Positions 40,288-53,279 of a stretch of DNA of 56,760 bases are shown in pieces (positions within the stretch are counted from its first letter, which is position 1; every line of letters begins with the position of its first letter). A program made the position numbers and the translations under genes. This DNA is from Ichthyophthirius multifiliis (taxonomy: Eukaryota; Ciliophora; Oligohymenophorea; Hymenostomatida). Under the pieces are notes generated by a model, which was given only the letters and a program-made list of their open reading frames with translations, was not told where the DNA came from and did not search any database. The DNA lies in assembly GCF_000220395.1 (NCBI RefSeq), contig NW_004086054.1, forward strand, positions 1 to 56,760, given 5' to 3'.

Positions 40288-42024
40288 ATGAGAAAATTTA
40301 GAAATCTTAATTAGTTGTATATTTAAAAAAAATAAAAAATAAATACTAATTTTTCTAAATAAATAGCTGAAAACTAAACAAAAAATTAATAAATGCATAT
40401 TTTTTATTTAAATTTTAATTATACTAATTGCAATATACATATTTAAATTAAAGATTTTAAATATACTTTTATTTTTTGATAATTATTAAATTTATTTTTC
40501 ATATTTTAATCCCTTATTCATAATCTTAATTAACAAATTATATAAATTAATTATTATTAAAAGAAAAAGAATTATACCAATCGGATAATGAAATAGACCT
40601 TTTATTATTAACAATAACAACTAAACTTTAAATATATACAATAGAAGAAAAATAAAAAGCACAATATGGATACTTCTATACCCCTTTAAAAATCACCTCG
40701 AATACATTCAGGAAAATTAAATAATTCATTGGAAATGTAAGAGATTTTTATGTTACTTAACAGGAGAAAGTTAAGAAGCCATTTGCATAACAAAAAAGTT
40801 TCTATTAAATAATTATAATTTAAAAAAATTAATTAAGTCATTCATTATCCATTTTTGCTTGACTTTTTTTCATTGATTTTTTTTTTTTTTAAAAACAACT
40901 AATATATAATTTAAACAAAAATAAAGTTGTATAAATTGACAATGTATTATCAGAGTAGTAAGTTTAAAAAATTTTTAAGGATTCAGTTAATGAAGATATA
41001 TTAATAAAACATTTTTATATATGTTGATTTACATAGAAATTTCAGTAAAGAAAAATAAATTCGCTTATGGACTATATTATTCGAATTTCTGAAATAAATT
41101 TTTACAAAGCAAAACTGTTTCCCAAAATAATAAGCAAAATACGCCTATATAGTTAAAAAAGATTCTTTTATTTTCAACATTTCATAAACAAACAGCATAA
41201 TAGGGAGTTTTTTTACAAAATAAATATGAATTTTAATTCGGTTATTCTATCTAAGCCTCTAATGAAAGGCTTTGATCATAATGAAAAATTTCAATAGGTA
41301 GTATTTACTATTTACAAATATTTCATTTTTGATTAAAAAAAAATATGAAAATAAAGTTTTTTTTATTATATAATTTATAAACGAAATTAAATTTATGGAA
41401 TATTATTTAAATTATATTTTTAAAATGTTTATATAATAAAAATCACTTAAATAAGAAAAATATAAGTAATAAACAGAAAATAACTTTAGATAAATAAAAA
41501 TAGTGGAATGAACATAAAGCCATAAATAAATAAAAAGATAATTTAAGTATTTATTTTAAAAGGAAAAAAAATTATGAAATTATATAAAATAAAAAGAATT
41601 AAATAATTATTTAAAAAAATAAATATAAATCTCTTCGTATATATAAATACTTCATAATCTTCAAAATAAAGATAAAAAATTTTGACTATTTTTCAAAAGA
41701 AGGTAAATTCTCATTCAGAATCATTAGTTAAAGAACTAAGATTTTTTTAAAAAAAATATTGAAATAAATTCATCAAAAAATATAGCTTTATATAGGCTTT
41801 TTTTCTAAAAAGGCTAATTAATATAAGTAAAAAAAAGTAAATATATATTTAAAAATATATCCTAAAAAAGAAATAAATTACAACTTAATAAAAAATAGGA
41901 AATGAGAAAGAACATTAATAATATGAATAGCAATATAAATAAATAAATTATAAAAAACAAAAAAATAAATAGCACATCAACAGCAAACATAATAGTTATT
42001 AAAAAAGGCACTACAAATAGATGA
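40288..42024 (+). CDS. Multi-exon gene, unknown product, strongly basic C-terminus
   Basis: Several coding-looking stretches on one strand join with plausible introns. These are ELYQSDNEIDLLLLTITTKL, KAQYGYFYTPLKITSNTFRK, NVLSEQQVQKIFKDSVNEDI, INSLMDYIIRISEINFYKAK and NSVILSKPLMKGFDHNEKFQ. After a GTAGTA donor, one frame runs about 200 codons (NFDYFSKEGKFSFRIIS). A phase-consistent intron then leads to the basic tail ending IIVIKKGTTNR at TGA 42022-42024. The first exon (MRKFRNLNQ, ATG 40288) and its junctions are tentative. No family recognised. Confidence 0.5.
40828..40890 (+). repeat. Possible copy D of ATTATCC-core element
   Basis: AAGTCATTCATTATCCATTTTTGCTTGACTT, with short AAGTCA/TGACTT arms around the same core. 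It lies in a presumed intron of the 40288 gene and is weaker than copies B and C. Confidence 0.3.
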
Positions 42025-42665
42025 AAAATCAAATAAAAATAATTAAATAGTATCAATAATAGTTATAAGAAATACATTCAGCTAAAACATGTATATATAA
42101 TGCATTTTTTTAAGTTTAAAAATATTAACTTAACTATAACAGTAGTTTTATAGTATATTATAAATACGAAAATATATATGATTCCACTTAATATAAATTG
42201 AAAAAGGCTATATTTTTTAAATGATTTAATTTAAATTAAGTAATTGAAAATTAATAACTTTCTTTACTAAATTAATATAATAATAATGAAAGAATGCTAT
42301 GTTTTTAAAAAATTAATGATATGAATTTATACAAAATACTGAAAAATAGGAATATAAATTAAACTTATTTAATTTATGTTAAATTATACTTTAGCCTTTT
42401 ATGTTATAAAAAAAAATTAAATTCTAAACATAAAAGAATAATCTTTAAATTTTAAACTGCTAGGTATAATAAGGCTTATTTAAAAAATTATTCTAAAAAA
42501 TATAACTTAATGATAAAAAATATTGAAAATTCTTTTAAAATTATAATTAAATATAATTTAAATAAAAATTTTAAAACAAACATATTTATAATATATAAAT
42601 AAATATTTCTATTTAAATTGATACAGAAATAATTTAATGTATGGCTTAATTGATTATTTTGTATT
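42025..42665. other. Convergent intergenic region
   Basis: AT-rich spacer between converging genes with no coding frame. Confidence 0.45.
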
Positions 42666-43403
42666 TCATATAAAAAATTCAAGTTATTTATTCATTTTAT
42701 TATTAATTATTTTACTTTATATTTGCATAATAAAAAGTTGACATTTTAGTAACTAACTATTATTAAATTCTATTTTGATTAATAGATTCTTTAGACACAT
42801 TTAAATTATTATGTTTCCTTAAGCATAAAGTTTTTTTTATTATTTTTAATTTTAAGTAAGTATTTAACTATGATATTAATCTATTTATAAAGCTCTTTCT
42901 TTAGAAATAGAAATACCAATAATTTCAAATTATTTTAAATTAATATTGTTAATTTAAAAATTACTTAATTAATTATGAATTTTAATTAATTCTACAAAAA
43001 TTTCATAAAACTAAATTTATAATTATTTATCTAAATATTCATATTGATTTTCTAATTAAATAATATTTTTACTTAAATAATTAAAAAGTATTATACAATC
43101 ATTAAATGTTAATAATAATATGTCATTAATTATATATTTTCCTTTTTACATATTCAATATATCCTATATATTTAAAAGAAAATTTAATATATTCACTACT
43201 TTAAACATAATTATAAATTATACATTCATATTTATTACTTCATATTAATTTTAATAACAATTCAAATATATATCGTAATTTAATGATACTCTCATTAAAT
43301 AATCATAATAATTATTTATTAATATATATTCTTCACTTACATTATATGTTATATTTTTATCTTATTTTAAATTAATAAATTTATCTGCAAAGTCTTATCC
43401 CAT
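42666..43403 (-). CDS. Uncharacterised 245-residue protein with N-myristoylation motif
   Basis: Single uninterrupted frame of exactly 246 codons including TGA 42666-42668, starting MGQDFADKFINLKQDK. Gly2 fits N-myristoylation. The body is predicted helical (EEYILINNYYDYLMRVSL, QLENQYEYLDKQLQIQFYEI), with one stretch IIGISISKERALQI. It looks like a helical-bundle cytosolic protein attached to membranes. No homologous family was recognised. Confidence 0.6.
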
Positions 43404-44433
43404 TTATTAAATACTTAAATGAATCAAAAATAAGAATTTTATTCGCTATTTTATATCAAATAATTCAGTTTACTATTAGTTTATGAATTTGAAGAATTAA
43501 TCTATATTATCTATGTTTTAATCGAATTATATCAAAAGCTTTTATATTTACTTTGTATTGATTTTATTGCAATTTTTTTCATGAATAAATATGTTTTGTA
43601 ATATTTATTCAATGCTATTTGAATTTGTAAACTAATTGTAAATTTACTTAATAAATTTATTCATTATTAAAAAATATTTCTAAAATAATAATAAATTATA
43701 GTTAATATATAAAACCTAAAACCTTTTGTTTTTTTGTTTTTTTAATTTATTTATAATAAATATATTATAACTATCTTGTGAGCAATATTTTTTTATAATT
43801 TTAAAATAAAAATTTTAATTAAAAAATTAATTATTAAAAATTATATTTATTATATATAAAAATATTTACATTTAAGTTAAGATTTAAATATTTATAGACT
43901 AAATTTATAAAATATATTGTTAAAATTAATAAATTACTAATTATTCATATTTTTTTATTAAGAACTCAAACAAAAACAAAAAAAAGGCAATTATCCGTTG
44001 TTCTAACCTTATTTTTTCTTGATTAAGTTTTTAAAATATAAAAAATTTATATTTATTTAATTTATAATAATATAAATAATTAAATTAATAGTTTATTAAA
44101 AAATACCAATTATTCCTTTGATAAAAAATATATCATAATTCAAAATGTTATATCATAATTTTTTATATTTATTATTTTATTATTAAAATAACTTATTGGA
44201 GAAAATTTAATTATTAATTAAAATAAATAATTTTAGAAAAATTGTCATAATTTATTATTAATTTTTTTGTATTCTAAGATATAATATGCATTTAACTATT
44301 TATTTTTAATAAGATATATTTAAATATCTATTAATTTTTATTTTAAAGAGATAAATTTATTATAATCAACTCTTAATTCAAAGTAAATAAAATCAATATT
44401 TTATTATAAATTACACACGACTATAAATAAAAA
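43404..44433. other. Divergent intergenic region carrying copy C of the element
   Basis: AT-rich region between divergent genes. The only structured item is the inverted-repeat element at 43962-44032. A short direct duplication of ATATCATAATT occurs near 44130-44160. Confidence 0.5.
43962..44032. repeat. Copy C of ATTATCC-core element
   Basis: GAACTCAAACAA (43962-43973) opposes TTGATTAAGTTTTT (44019-44032) as an imperfect inverted repeat. The core is AAGGCAATTATCCGTTGTTC. It aligns with copies A and B in order of parts and size. Confidence 0.6.
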
Positions 44434-45824
44434 ATGGGAAACATAACAAATGTATATCAAGATAGTAATCATTAAAAAATAGATTAAAAAAATTAAGATT
44501 ATATTTAAATGAAAGATTAAAAATAAAGTTAAATCTAGTTATTATCATAAAATATAAAAATAAAATAAACACAAACAAACAATTTAAAATACATTATAAC
44601 ATTTAATTGTTTTTGCTAAATAGGAAAAAAAATATACTTGCAGACTGGTATAGTCATTTATAATATTAACTTTTAAAAAATCATAGATACAAATAATATA
44701 AATGGGCAAAAATAATCATTAAGAAATCTTAATTGAATAATAATAAAGAATATTAATAATAATGTTTAAATGATCTAAACTAATTTTTAAATTAATCTTT
44801 ATAAGAGGCAAATAACATAATAAATAACATAAAAAGCTAATAATAAGTAAATTAAAATTTAGAAAAAACTTATAAAAAATATATACAAGAACTAACTAAT
44901 TAAACTGAAATAATTTTTGAAAATTATGATGGATTGCTTGATTAAAAAGACTTAGTTTTTTACGAATAATAAATTTAAAATATTTATAAATACAAAAGCC
45001 TAATAAAAACATTTATAAGAAATTTTAATGAAGGAGAAATTAATCCATTTTATTCTTTAATTTAACTTTTTATTGAAATTATTTAAAATGACGAAACATA
45101 AAACTTTTAAGAATAGAGTGAAAGCATATGTGATTTTGTATGCCTTTTAGTGGAATTATTAAGAGTATTTTATCATTTAGATAACTATATAGTAGAAAAA
45201 TAAAATAAGAAAACTTAAATATAACAAAATAATTATAATATTTTTACTTTTAATGACTTTAGCAATTTTATGTGTGGAATTTTGTTTGAAAATTCATATT
45301 TTAACTAAAAAATTAATAAAATCTTTTTTAATAATAATGATTTTCATTATGAATGCTAAAATTTATTAAAGCAGAAAATATTATAAAAAACTAGTTTTAA
45401 TCTTGAATATTTTGGTGTAAGTCCAGAATATTAATTAAACTAAAAAACTCTTGATTTTTTTAAATGCAAAGGTTAAAATGCTTAAATTTAAGTTCCTTTT
45501 TAGAATTCGATTTAAATATTATAATAATTAAAGTATTTAAAAAGCCCACTCTAAAAACTGAAAATCTTATTAAAAACTTTTTAAAATGTGGAATTAGAAA
45601 TAAATTAATACTATTAATAATATAATATATAAGAAGATAATAAATGTAATACAGAAAACATGCTAGGAATTATATAATTTTTAATTGTTTAATCTAGTTA
45701 TAACCTTATTTATTATGATTTGTAAATTATCGAAAATTTTGTTTAAAATTATTCTCAAAGCTCTTTTAGTTAATATGTCATTGTCACTTTAAAAAGTGGA
45801 ATTTATTTAATTTAATAAAACTGA
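44434..45824 (+). CDS. VPS9-domain protein (Rab5-family GEF)
   Basis: MGNITNVYQDSN start (Gly2 myristoylation-like) and one intron (44653-44723, 71 nt) give exactly 439 codons plus TGA 45822-45824. The C-terminal half has the VPS9 pattern: SPLQKLKILLKTFQNVELEI, then ENMLGIIQFLIVQSSYNLIY, where the family has Asp-x2-Leu-Pro-x-Leu. It continues IIENFVQ and VIVTLKSGIYLIQ. The canonical Asp and Pro of the D-x-x-L-P motif are replaced here (N-x-x-L-G), so activity is uncertain. Upstream lies a helical region (DGLLDQKDLVFYEQQIQ, EGEINPFYSLIQLFIEII). VPS9 proteins activate Rab5-type GTPases on endosomes. Confidence 0.78.
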
Positions 45825-46312
45825 TTTTTAAAATTTAAATATAATCTTTATATTTATAAATTTATTACAATAAATTAATTATTTTTATAAAGAACTTTAT
45901 TTATTATGATTTTTTTTTTAACAAAAGTATCTATTTTTTATATTATCAGATATAAAGTATAAAACTTGATTATAATTATTAATTTTCATATATTTTTTTT
46001 GAGAAAATTTATAAAAAATTCAAATTAAATTATATTTTTAAAGAAAAATTTAATATTTTTATTAATACAAAATAATTTACAATCATAAATTTATTTATAA
46101 ATGAATATAAAGAAAAGATAAAAAATCATATACTTTTTACTTATTTTGAGCTTATGAAAGTTATATATTTACAAGGGTTTTATCGATTCTTTTCAATTAA
46201 TATAAATACTGTTAAAATAATTGGTAATATCATAAATAATTTATCATTTAATTTAAATAAAAAATTGGTTTTTATTTACATCAATAATCACACATTATAC
46301 TAGCCCTTCTCT
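45825..46312. other. Convergent intergenic region
   Basis: AT-rich with no coding frame supported. Confidence 0.45.
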
Positions 46313-46820
46313 TCAAAATTAATTACTTAAATAATTTTTCAACTTCTTTATTAAAAGATAATTATTTACTTATAAAGGTTTTTTAATAAAAATCATTTTC
46401 TTTACTTAATTTTCAAATGTATACACCTTTTTTAATTTAAAAAGTAAACAGTGTTATAATAATTTAATTCTTTTAATTAAATTTATGTACCAGATATGGA
46501 CAAAATATTCCCTTTTACTTTTTCCAAATTATTTTCCCCATAAAATATTAGTCAAAAAATGAGAAATCTATATTTGTTTACTTAAAAATAGCTTCAAGTC
46601 ATTATAATAAATTAAATGATATTTTTTATTAAAATAATAAGATAATTATTTAAAAGAAGTAACAAAGAGAAGAAAATTGCATTCAACATAAGTAAATAAT
46701 TATTCCTTTTAAATATTTGCTTTATATTTAAAAATTATTTTAAATCTACTTTTATTTAATTTTCATTACATTTAAATAAATATTACGCATGAATTTTTTC
46801 TAGACCTTACTTGAAAAGAT
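46313..46820 (-). CDS. Possible gene, unknown product
   Basis: A frame with coding composition ends at TGA 46313-46315. It includes LFTYVECNFLLFVTSFKQL, DLKLFLSKQIQISHFLTNIL, WGKQFGKSKREYFVHIWYIN and KKVYTFENQVKKMIFIKKPL. A canonical GTAAGG donor (plus about 46812-46817) with a matching acceptor adds an upstream exon; the start was not found. Basic and aromatic-rich, no family recognised. Confidence 0.4.
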
Positions 46821-47011
46821 AATTTTATTTTAAATTATACTTTATTATATTATATTTTCACTTTTATTGTATAATATTATTCAATTATAATATTAAGCTC
46901 ATTTTTTTTAGTGGTATTTTATTTATTTATAGTTTAATTTATTATTTCTTTATTTAAAATAAATAAAAGAATATAAATTATTATATATATATATATATAT
47001 TATTTATTTAT

Positions 47012-48103
47012 TCATTAATATTTGAATGTCTTTTCTATTTTATGAAGTAGTTTAGAATTATTTTCTGTTAAAATATAAATTTTTTATTTTAGAAGTTAAA
47101 CTTATTCTTCAATATTTAATATTTTATTATCTTTTTCTTCACAAGCTTATATAAGATTTTAATTTTCTTGAATTAATTATAGAATCTAATTATCTAATTC
47201 TTAGTTTATAAGCAAATTTTATCCCATATCTAAGAATTTTTCTTATGAATTATCTTTTTTTTTCTATTCATTCTGTAATTGCTTTTCTAACTTTTGAATT
47301 TTATCAGATAAAATTTAAATATTTTAGCCTTTTTATTCTAAAACCTTAGAATATTCTAAGTTATTTTTTTCTAAAATCTAATAATTTTCCTATTCTTTTT
47401 CAATCTTTTTTTAAAGAAATTCAATTTTTCCATTTTTTTCAATTAATTCTTTTTTTTTTCCTTTAATTCATTCATAATTTCTTTTAAATAATTTTATTCT
47501 TCCTATTATTTTTTGTTTGAGAAAACTGCTTTTTCATAATCCCTTTTTAAATTCTCAATCTCTATTTAATTTTTTTCATTTAAAGTTCTCAGTTAATTGT
47601 TTTCTTATTAAAAACTTAATTTTTATTATTTATATTATTCTATTTCTTATAGTAAACTTTTTTCTAATGTTTTCTTTTCTAAATTGAGTCTTTCAGCAAA
47701 TTTAATAAACTCTTCTTGTATTTTTATTTTCAAATCTTACTCATTTTGTTATAATTTTTTCTTAAAGTTTGCTATTTCCATTTCTCTTTAATTTTCTAAA
47801 GAGGCTATTTGCTATTTCAATTTTTCATTTTCCCTTATAGAAGTTTCATTTGTTTATTAAAGATCTTTTATTTAAGATTATAATTAGTTTTTTTATTCTT
47901 CAAATATTTCTGTAAATTATTATACTTGTTTTTCCTATTTTTTAAAAATAAAATCATTATTAACTGTTTTTTTTACAATAATATAAGACTGAAACTTTTC
48001 ATTTTTAAGCTTTTTTTAAATAAATATTATTTATTTATTGATTAAATAAAAGAAAATTTATTACTTCTTCTATTTAATTTTTGTTTGAATTATAATTAGT
48101 CAT
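47012..48103 (-). CDS. Coiled-coil protein
   Basis: MTNYNSNKNQIEE is joined by a 55-nt intron (48010-48064) to a coiled coil of about 330 residues (FTEIFEEQKNQLQSQIKDL, NEQDLKIKIQEEFIKFAERL, LQENIQLIQENQ-type heptads). It ends at TGA 47012-47014. The heptad pattern rich in Glu jumps frame by one base at a 10-A run (plus T10 at 47450-47459): before it EIMNELKEKKK, after it ELIEKNGKIEFLQKKIEKEQ. So the sequence is one base short there. Function unknown; structural or tethering role likely from composition. Confidence 0.7.
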
Positions 48104-49000
48104 AGACTATTTAATATTATTTTTATTTCTTTTATAAAAATTAATATATTTACTTTTGAAAAAAACAAAAAAATTATTACAATAAAATTTAATGAGATTT
48201 TGTTGATTTGTTTAGTGTATTTTTTTATAAAATATTTTTTTTTTCTTACAAGTACATATTTTCATTAGTTACGTAAGATGAAAAACTTCTTTTATTTTAC
48301 TAAGTTTTGCAAATTTTCATATTTTTTAAATAATGTGTTAAATTAAAAAATTTAAATAAACAAACAAAATATATATTATTAAAATTAGATAAATAAATAC
48401 TTTTTATACAATTTTTTTTTTTTTTTAAATTTATATTAATATTTATTTACTTCACAGATATATTTAAGCATATTTGTCAAATTTTTAACTCTTAATTAAA
48501 ATATATAATAAAAGTTTTAAACATTTGTTCTAAATAAAAGATTTTATTTATTTTTTATATTTATAAATACATAAAAATAAAATATACATATAATAATATA
48601 CAATTTCACAATATAATATAATTCGTCTTTAAAAATATAGAAACTGTATTTATATAATTTTTATGTTTTTTTTTAAAAAGGCAGTTTAATAGATGTTTTA
48701 TTGATTATCTTGAAAATTTTTTACAAAAAAAGAATAATTATATGGAAATTTTTTTTTCGAACAATTATGTTTTTGATAAATTTGGCATTTTTTCAAAAAA
48801 TCAAATTTTATTGAATTAAAATAAATTTGATTTTGATAGTTACTATATTAATTCTTATTCGAATTTTTCAATAATACATTATTTATTAAAAAATAAATTA
48901 TTATAATTATTTATTTTTTTCTAAAATATTTTATTTATAGTAAATAAAAAAATAACTTTTTATTATAAAAAATTAATTTTATTATAATAATAAATAGTTA
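48104..49000. other. Divergent intergenic region
   Basis: AT-rich, T-runs near 48410-48427 and 48230-48245; no gene supported. Confidence 0.45.
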
Positions 49001-51009
49001 ATGCATACTTCTCGATAAGCGTCTTCATCTTTACATTAAAATTATAGTTATTATAATTAAACTTATGATAATCTACCTAAGAAACTTTTGAATATGAATG
49101 ATTTCAAATATAAAATTATGAATATAAATTCTTAAAGGTAAATTAAAAAAATATTGCATTTTGAGAATTATATAAATATTAAGAAATCGAAATATTTCAA
49201 TTGACTAAAATAAAAATACAAGTTCAAACGATACACCATAATTATTTGTTTCTTTAAGTAAATTATTAAAATTGTTTATTAAGAAATTTATTTTATTTTT
49301 TAATGTGAAAAAAAATTAAGAAACTATATTAGAAACTTCAATTAATAGTTTTGGCATTATGTGTGATAAGTAAATAATTATAATTTTATATATTACAAAA
49401 TCTAAAATTATATAAATAAATTTTTGTGTATTATATTGTATTCTTAAAAAAAATAAGAAATAATATAAATTTATATTATATAAATAATATTAATAAAAAG
49501 AAAAAAATTATATAAATTATTTATTCAATTTATAATTATTATAATTTAGTAATTATAAAAAAATCAAGGGTTTTTCAATATTTATTATTATTATTTAAAT
49601 AAAGAACTTTTATAGATTAATCAAAGCTTTATAAAATTTAAAAATTTGGTAAAAAACTTCCTTTATTAAAAAATTAAACTACACTTTATTAAAATTCTTA
49701 GTTAAATAAATTGTCTGTATTACCTAAAATTGGTTAAAGCTAATAAGTTTAAATAAAAACTAAAGAAAAAATAATAGACAAACGTATATAATATAACAAA
49801 ACTATTGAATATAAAAATGAATAGATTACTTTTTTATTTAAAAGTGGAATAATTTAGAATTTAGAAAATACATACATAGAAAGAATATTAAATTTTTAAG
49901 AATTATATTTTATTTTAAATTAAACATAAAATTAAATAAAGCAATTTTTGGATAAAAATGTAATTTTTTCAGCAGAAAAAAATAAAATATTAATTTCATT
50001 TAAAAAAAATTAATAAATGAATATTAAAAATGAAAATGAAAATCTTTCCAAAGTTTTTGAAGGATAATAATTTTGCTTTATTAGTCCTGTACTTATAATT
50101 TAAAATGATAAATAAAAGAAAGAAATATATTTGAAAAAAATGAAGTTTTATATTTTCTTTAAAATGAATTTAAAAACATAGAGAATTATGTATATAATAA
50201 TTTTTATTATTATTATATTTATTTTTATAATAGGCAATTTTTTTAGAAGATATTCCTGAAAAATAAATTCATTAAAAAGTAAATTTCTAAATAATAAATG
50301 ACGGTTATAAAAAATTTTAAATGATATTTTATTTATGTAAAAAAAAATATAAAAAGATTCTAAAAATTAAAATAATAAAAACAAATTATCTTCTAAATAT
50401 TTGAAATAAGTATTAAGCCATAAAAATTTCATAACTATAAGCTTATTGTAAACTTATTAATTAAATATTTTTTAATTATTATATAAAATAGTCCTCCAAA
50501 AATTACACTTAAAGCAATTAAAAATAAAGAATATAATCAATTAATTACTTATCATTTCACTTTTTAAGATTTTTATAATTTGTGCTGTCTGTCAACCTAA
50601 TAAAATATACTTCAATATATTTAAAAAAACATTAGAATAGTAAAAAGAGAAGATAGCCCTTTACTAAAGCTAGATTTAAATCTGCCTACTGTAGAATTTG
50701 ATTATAGTAATTATATTAAAATTGATAAAGAATGTGATTTTAATGGTTTATTTAAATAACAATAATGTATTATTGAATTATAAAGTGAAGATAACAAATA
50801 ATACGATTTAAAAATAAGGTTTATATTATTATTATTTTTTTATTACTTTTAAATAAATAAAATATTTTTTTGAAAGTCCTGCATTTTTCGAAATCCATTA
50901 TGTATTAGATTATTTAAGAGAAATATAATTTTTGAATTAATAATAATTAAATGAAATTATAAAAAGAGGATTCAATTTCAAATTTTAATTAATAACAGAG
51001 GAAAAATGA
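49001..51009 (+). CDS. Multi-exon gene, unknown product
   Basis: Starts MHTSRQASSSLHQNYSYYNQ. A 46-nt intron near 49138-49183 leads to NRNISIDQNKNTSSND. Further coding-like blocks are ETILETSINSFGIMCDKQ, ENLSKVFEGQQFCFISPVL, DSPLLKLDLNLPTVEFDYS, IDKECDFNGLFKQQQCIIEL, and ESPAFFEIHYVLDYLREIQF, which ends at TGA 51007-51009. Several introns are implied by frame changes and GT...AG pairs (one near 50820-50875). The acidic/aromatic C-terminal blocks look conserved, but I cannot name a family. Confidence 0.5.
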
Positions 51010-51449
51010 AAATGTTTAAAAGAAATATTTATTTAAAATTTAAAATATATAAATCAATAGTTTTTTAATAACTTTTTTTAATATTTAGTTTATATTTACT
51101 TTAGAATATAAATTTAAAATTAATTAAAACTATTAAAAAAAAAAAATTAAATTCTTTAATTATTATATATAATGTATAGTAAAGATTTTAAAGTAATTTA
51201 TAAAATATATATATAAAAAAAAAAATTATATAATTCAAAATTAAATTTATTAAAATATTTTTTATTTTATTAATCAAAGATAATAATATTAGAAATAAAA
51301 ATTAAATAGTATTTAAGAATAAATTGTTTAATTTATGATAAATTAAATATAATTAAAATATATATAAAATAAAAATAAAAAAATAGATAGAAAGATAGAT
51401 ATATATATATTAATTTTTATATAAAATATATAAAATTATAATTAAATAA

Positions 51450-51487
<38 letters not shown>

Positions 51488-52083
51488 TATAAATAATTTT
51501 TAATATTTTATATATATAGTTAATTTTATTTTTATTTTTTTATTTGTCTTTATATATTTAATTTATTTTATCTTTTTTTATTATTTTTTTATATTACAAA
51601 GTATATAAGTTTTTTTTATACATTGTCTAATCTATAAAAATTTTTAATAATAAATACATATTCATTTAAATAGTTATTTTAAACATATTTGCAATTTTTA
51701 ATTTATCTAATATATAAAAATTACTATATATATGTTATTTTCTTATTAATTAATAAAGTATTCAAATAATCAATTATTGATTATCTTATAAATATATATT
51801 TATATTTTATAATTTTTTTTAAGATAATTATATATTTACACGTCATTAAAATTTTTTTTCTAAATTAACTAATATTATAAGTTTTTTATGGAGATTTTTA
51901 TTTATTTTAATTAAAAAATAAATTAAATAACGTTATTTATTAAAAGAAATAGAACAAATTAATTTACTTATTTCTATATTCAATATTTATATAAAAAAAA
52001 GTATTATAAAAATATAATTAATATATATATTATAATATTTAATTAATTTTGAAAAAAATAAATTAGAAAAATAATCAAAAAAA
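51010..52083. other. Intergenic region with simple repeats
   Basis: AT-rich spacer with GATA-like and TA tracts near 51382-51490. No coding frame. It precedes the secreted-protein gene on the same strand. Confidence 0.5.
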
Positions 52084-52623
52084 ATGAACAAATTCTTTTA
52101 TAATATTTTATGTGTTATATTACTCTTTACAAATACGAGATTTTTAAATTATTTGAAGTATATAAATTTTATTGGCGGAAATTTGTTTAATGATGATGAA
52201 TCTATATATAAATCGCATATATTATTAGACATTAATGATTCTGAATAAATAGAAATTCCTTAATTTATAGATTAATAATAATAAATCGATGATATGAAAG
52301 ACTAAAAAGAGTTAAGATAAAAAAAAATTGAAATGAAAAGATTAAGAATGAATGCTTGTAATGATTATTATAATGAAATAAATTTTATATGTACAAAAGA
52401 TAGAGGAGAATTATATTTTCACCCATAATTTGTTGAATTCAAATAAATTGATTGCCATGATCCTGAATTATTTTTGAATTTTATTAACAAAAATTACTCT
52501 TGCTCAATAACAAAATGTGATTGTAAAAAAGCACTCAAAAAACACTTTAAGATATAAGGTCGTAAAAGCATAAAAGTTGAAAAAATTAAACTTCCAACTA
52601 TATATGAGGACATTGCTTATTGA
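52084..52623 (+). CDS. Small secreted Cys-containing protein, 179 residues
   Basis: Intronless frame of exactly 179 codons. MNKFFYNILCVILLFTNTRF is a clear signal peptide. Next comes an acidic/Gln-rich propeptide-like segment (DINDSEQIEIPQFIDQQQ) and a basic stretch (KELRQKKIEMKRLRM), which could be a processing site. The mature part has Cys in NACNDYYNEINFICTKDRG, IDCHDPELF and YSCSITKCDCKK. The paired Cys suggest disulphides in the secretory pathway. No homologous family recognised. Confidence 0.65.
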
Positions 52624-53270
52624 AAAAATAAGAATATTCTATTTCAATATAAAAAAAAATTAATATCAATAAAATAATAAAAATTAATAATAAATTTATA
52701 TATTTTTAAAAAATGCATTTTGACTATTATATATTTATAAAATTTAATTTACTTTCTTGCATTAATTATTATTGTTTTATATAAAAATATATTATGAATG
52801 AAATTTTTATTTATTACATAAACCAAAAAATATAAAAATTCTTCGAGTTTTAATCATAAATATGATAATATATATTATATAAAATAAATTAATATTTTTA
52901 ATTATTTTCATATTTTTATTCTTGTTTGCAATATTTTGATCTCTTTCTTTTTTTATCATATAAATTGCATAATTCTTTTGCCTTTATATTATTATTTTTT
53001 TTTTTTTTTTTAATTACCTATTCATAATTATTCTTTGTTTTTTTTTTTTTTCTTTTTCTTTTTCTAAATATACATCCTTATATTAATTATTTAAATTATT
53101 AATTTTATATTTACATTCTATTATTAGAATTTTGTTTTAAATATATTCTTTGAAAATTTTATTTACGCTCTATTTTATATTTTTGATAGAGCTTAAATAT
53201 TATATATATATATATATATATCTATATTTTTTATTTTACAAACTAGCAAATTAAGTTAAATAAGCTTATT
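52624..53270. other. Intergenic region
   Basis: AT-rich with T-runs near 52995-53010 and 53037-53050 and a short TA tract near 53200-53220; no gene seen. Confidence 0.45.
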
Positions 53271-53279
53271 ATATAATTT

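Noticed and set aside
44653-44723. Apparent -1 frame break in the VPS9 gene
   Set aside because: A 71-nt GT...AG intron in the right phase removes it and gives exactly 439 codons, so no missing base is needed.
48010-48064. Apparent frame break near the start of the coiled-coil gene
   Set aside because: A 55-nt GT...AG intron restores the frame.
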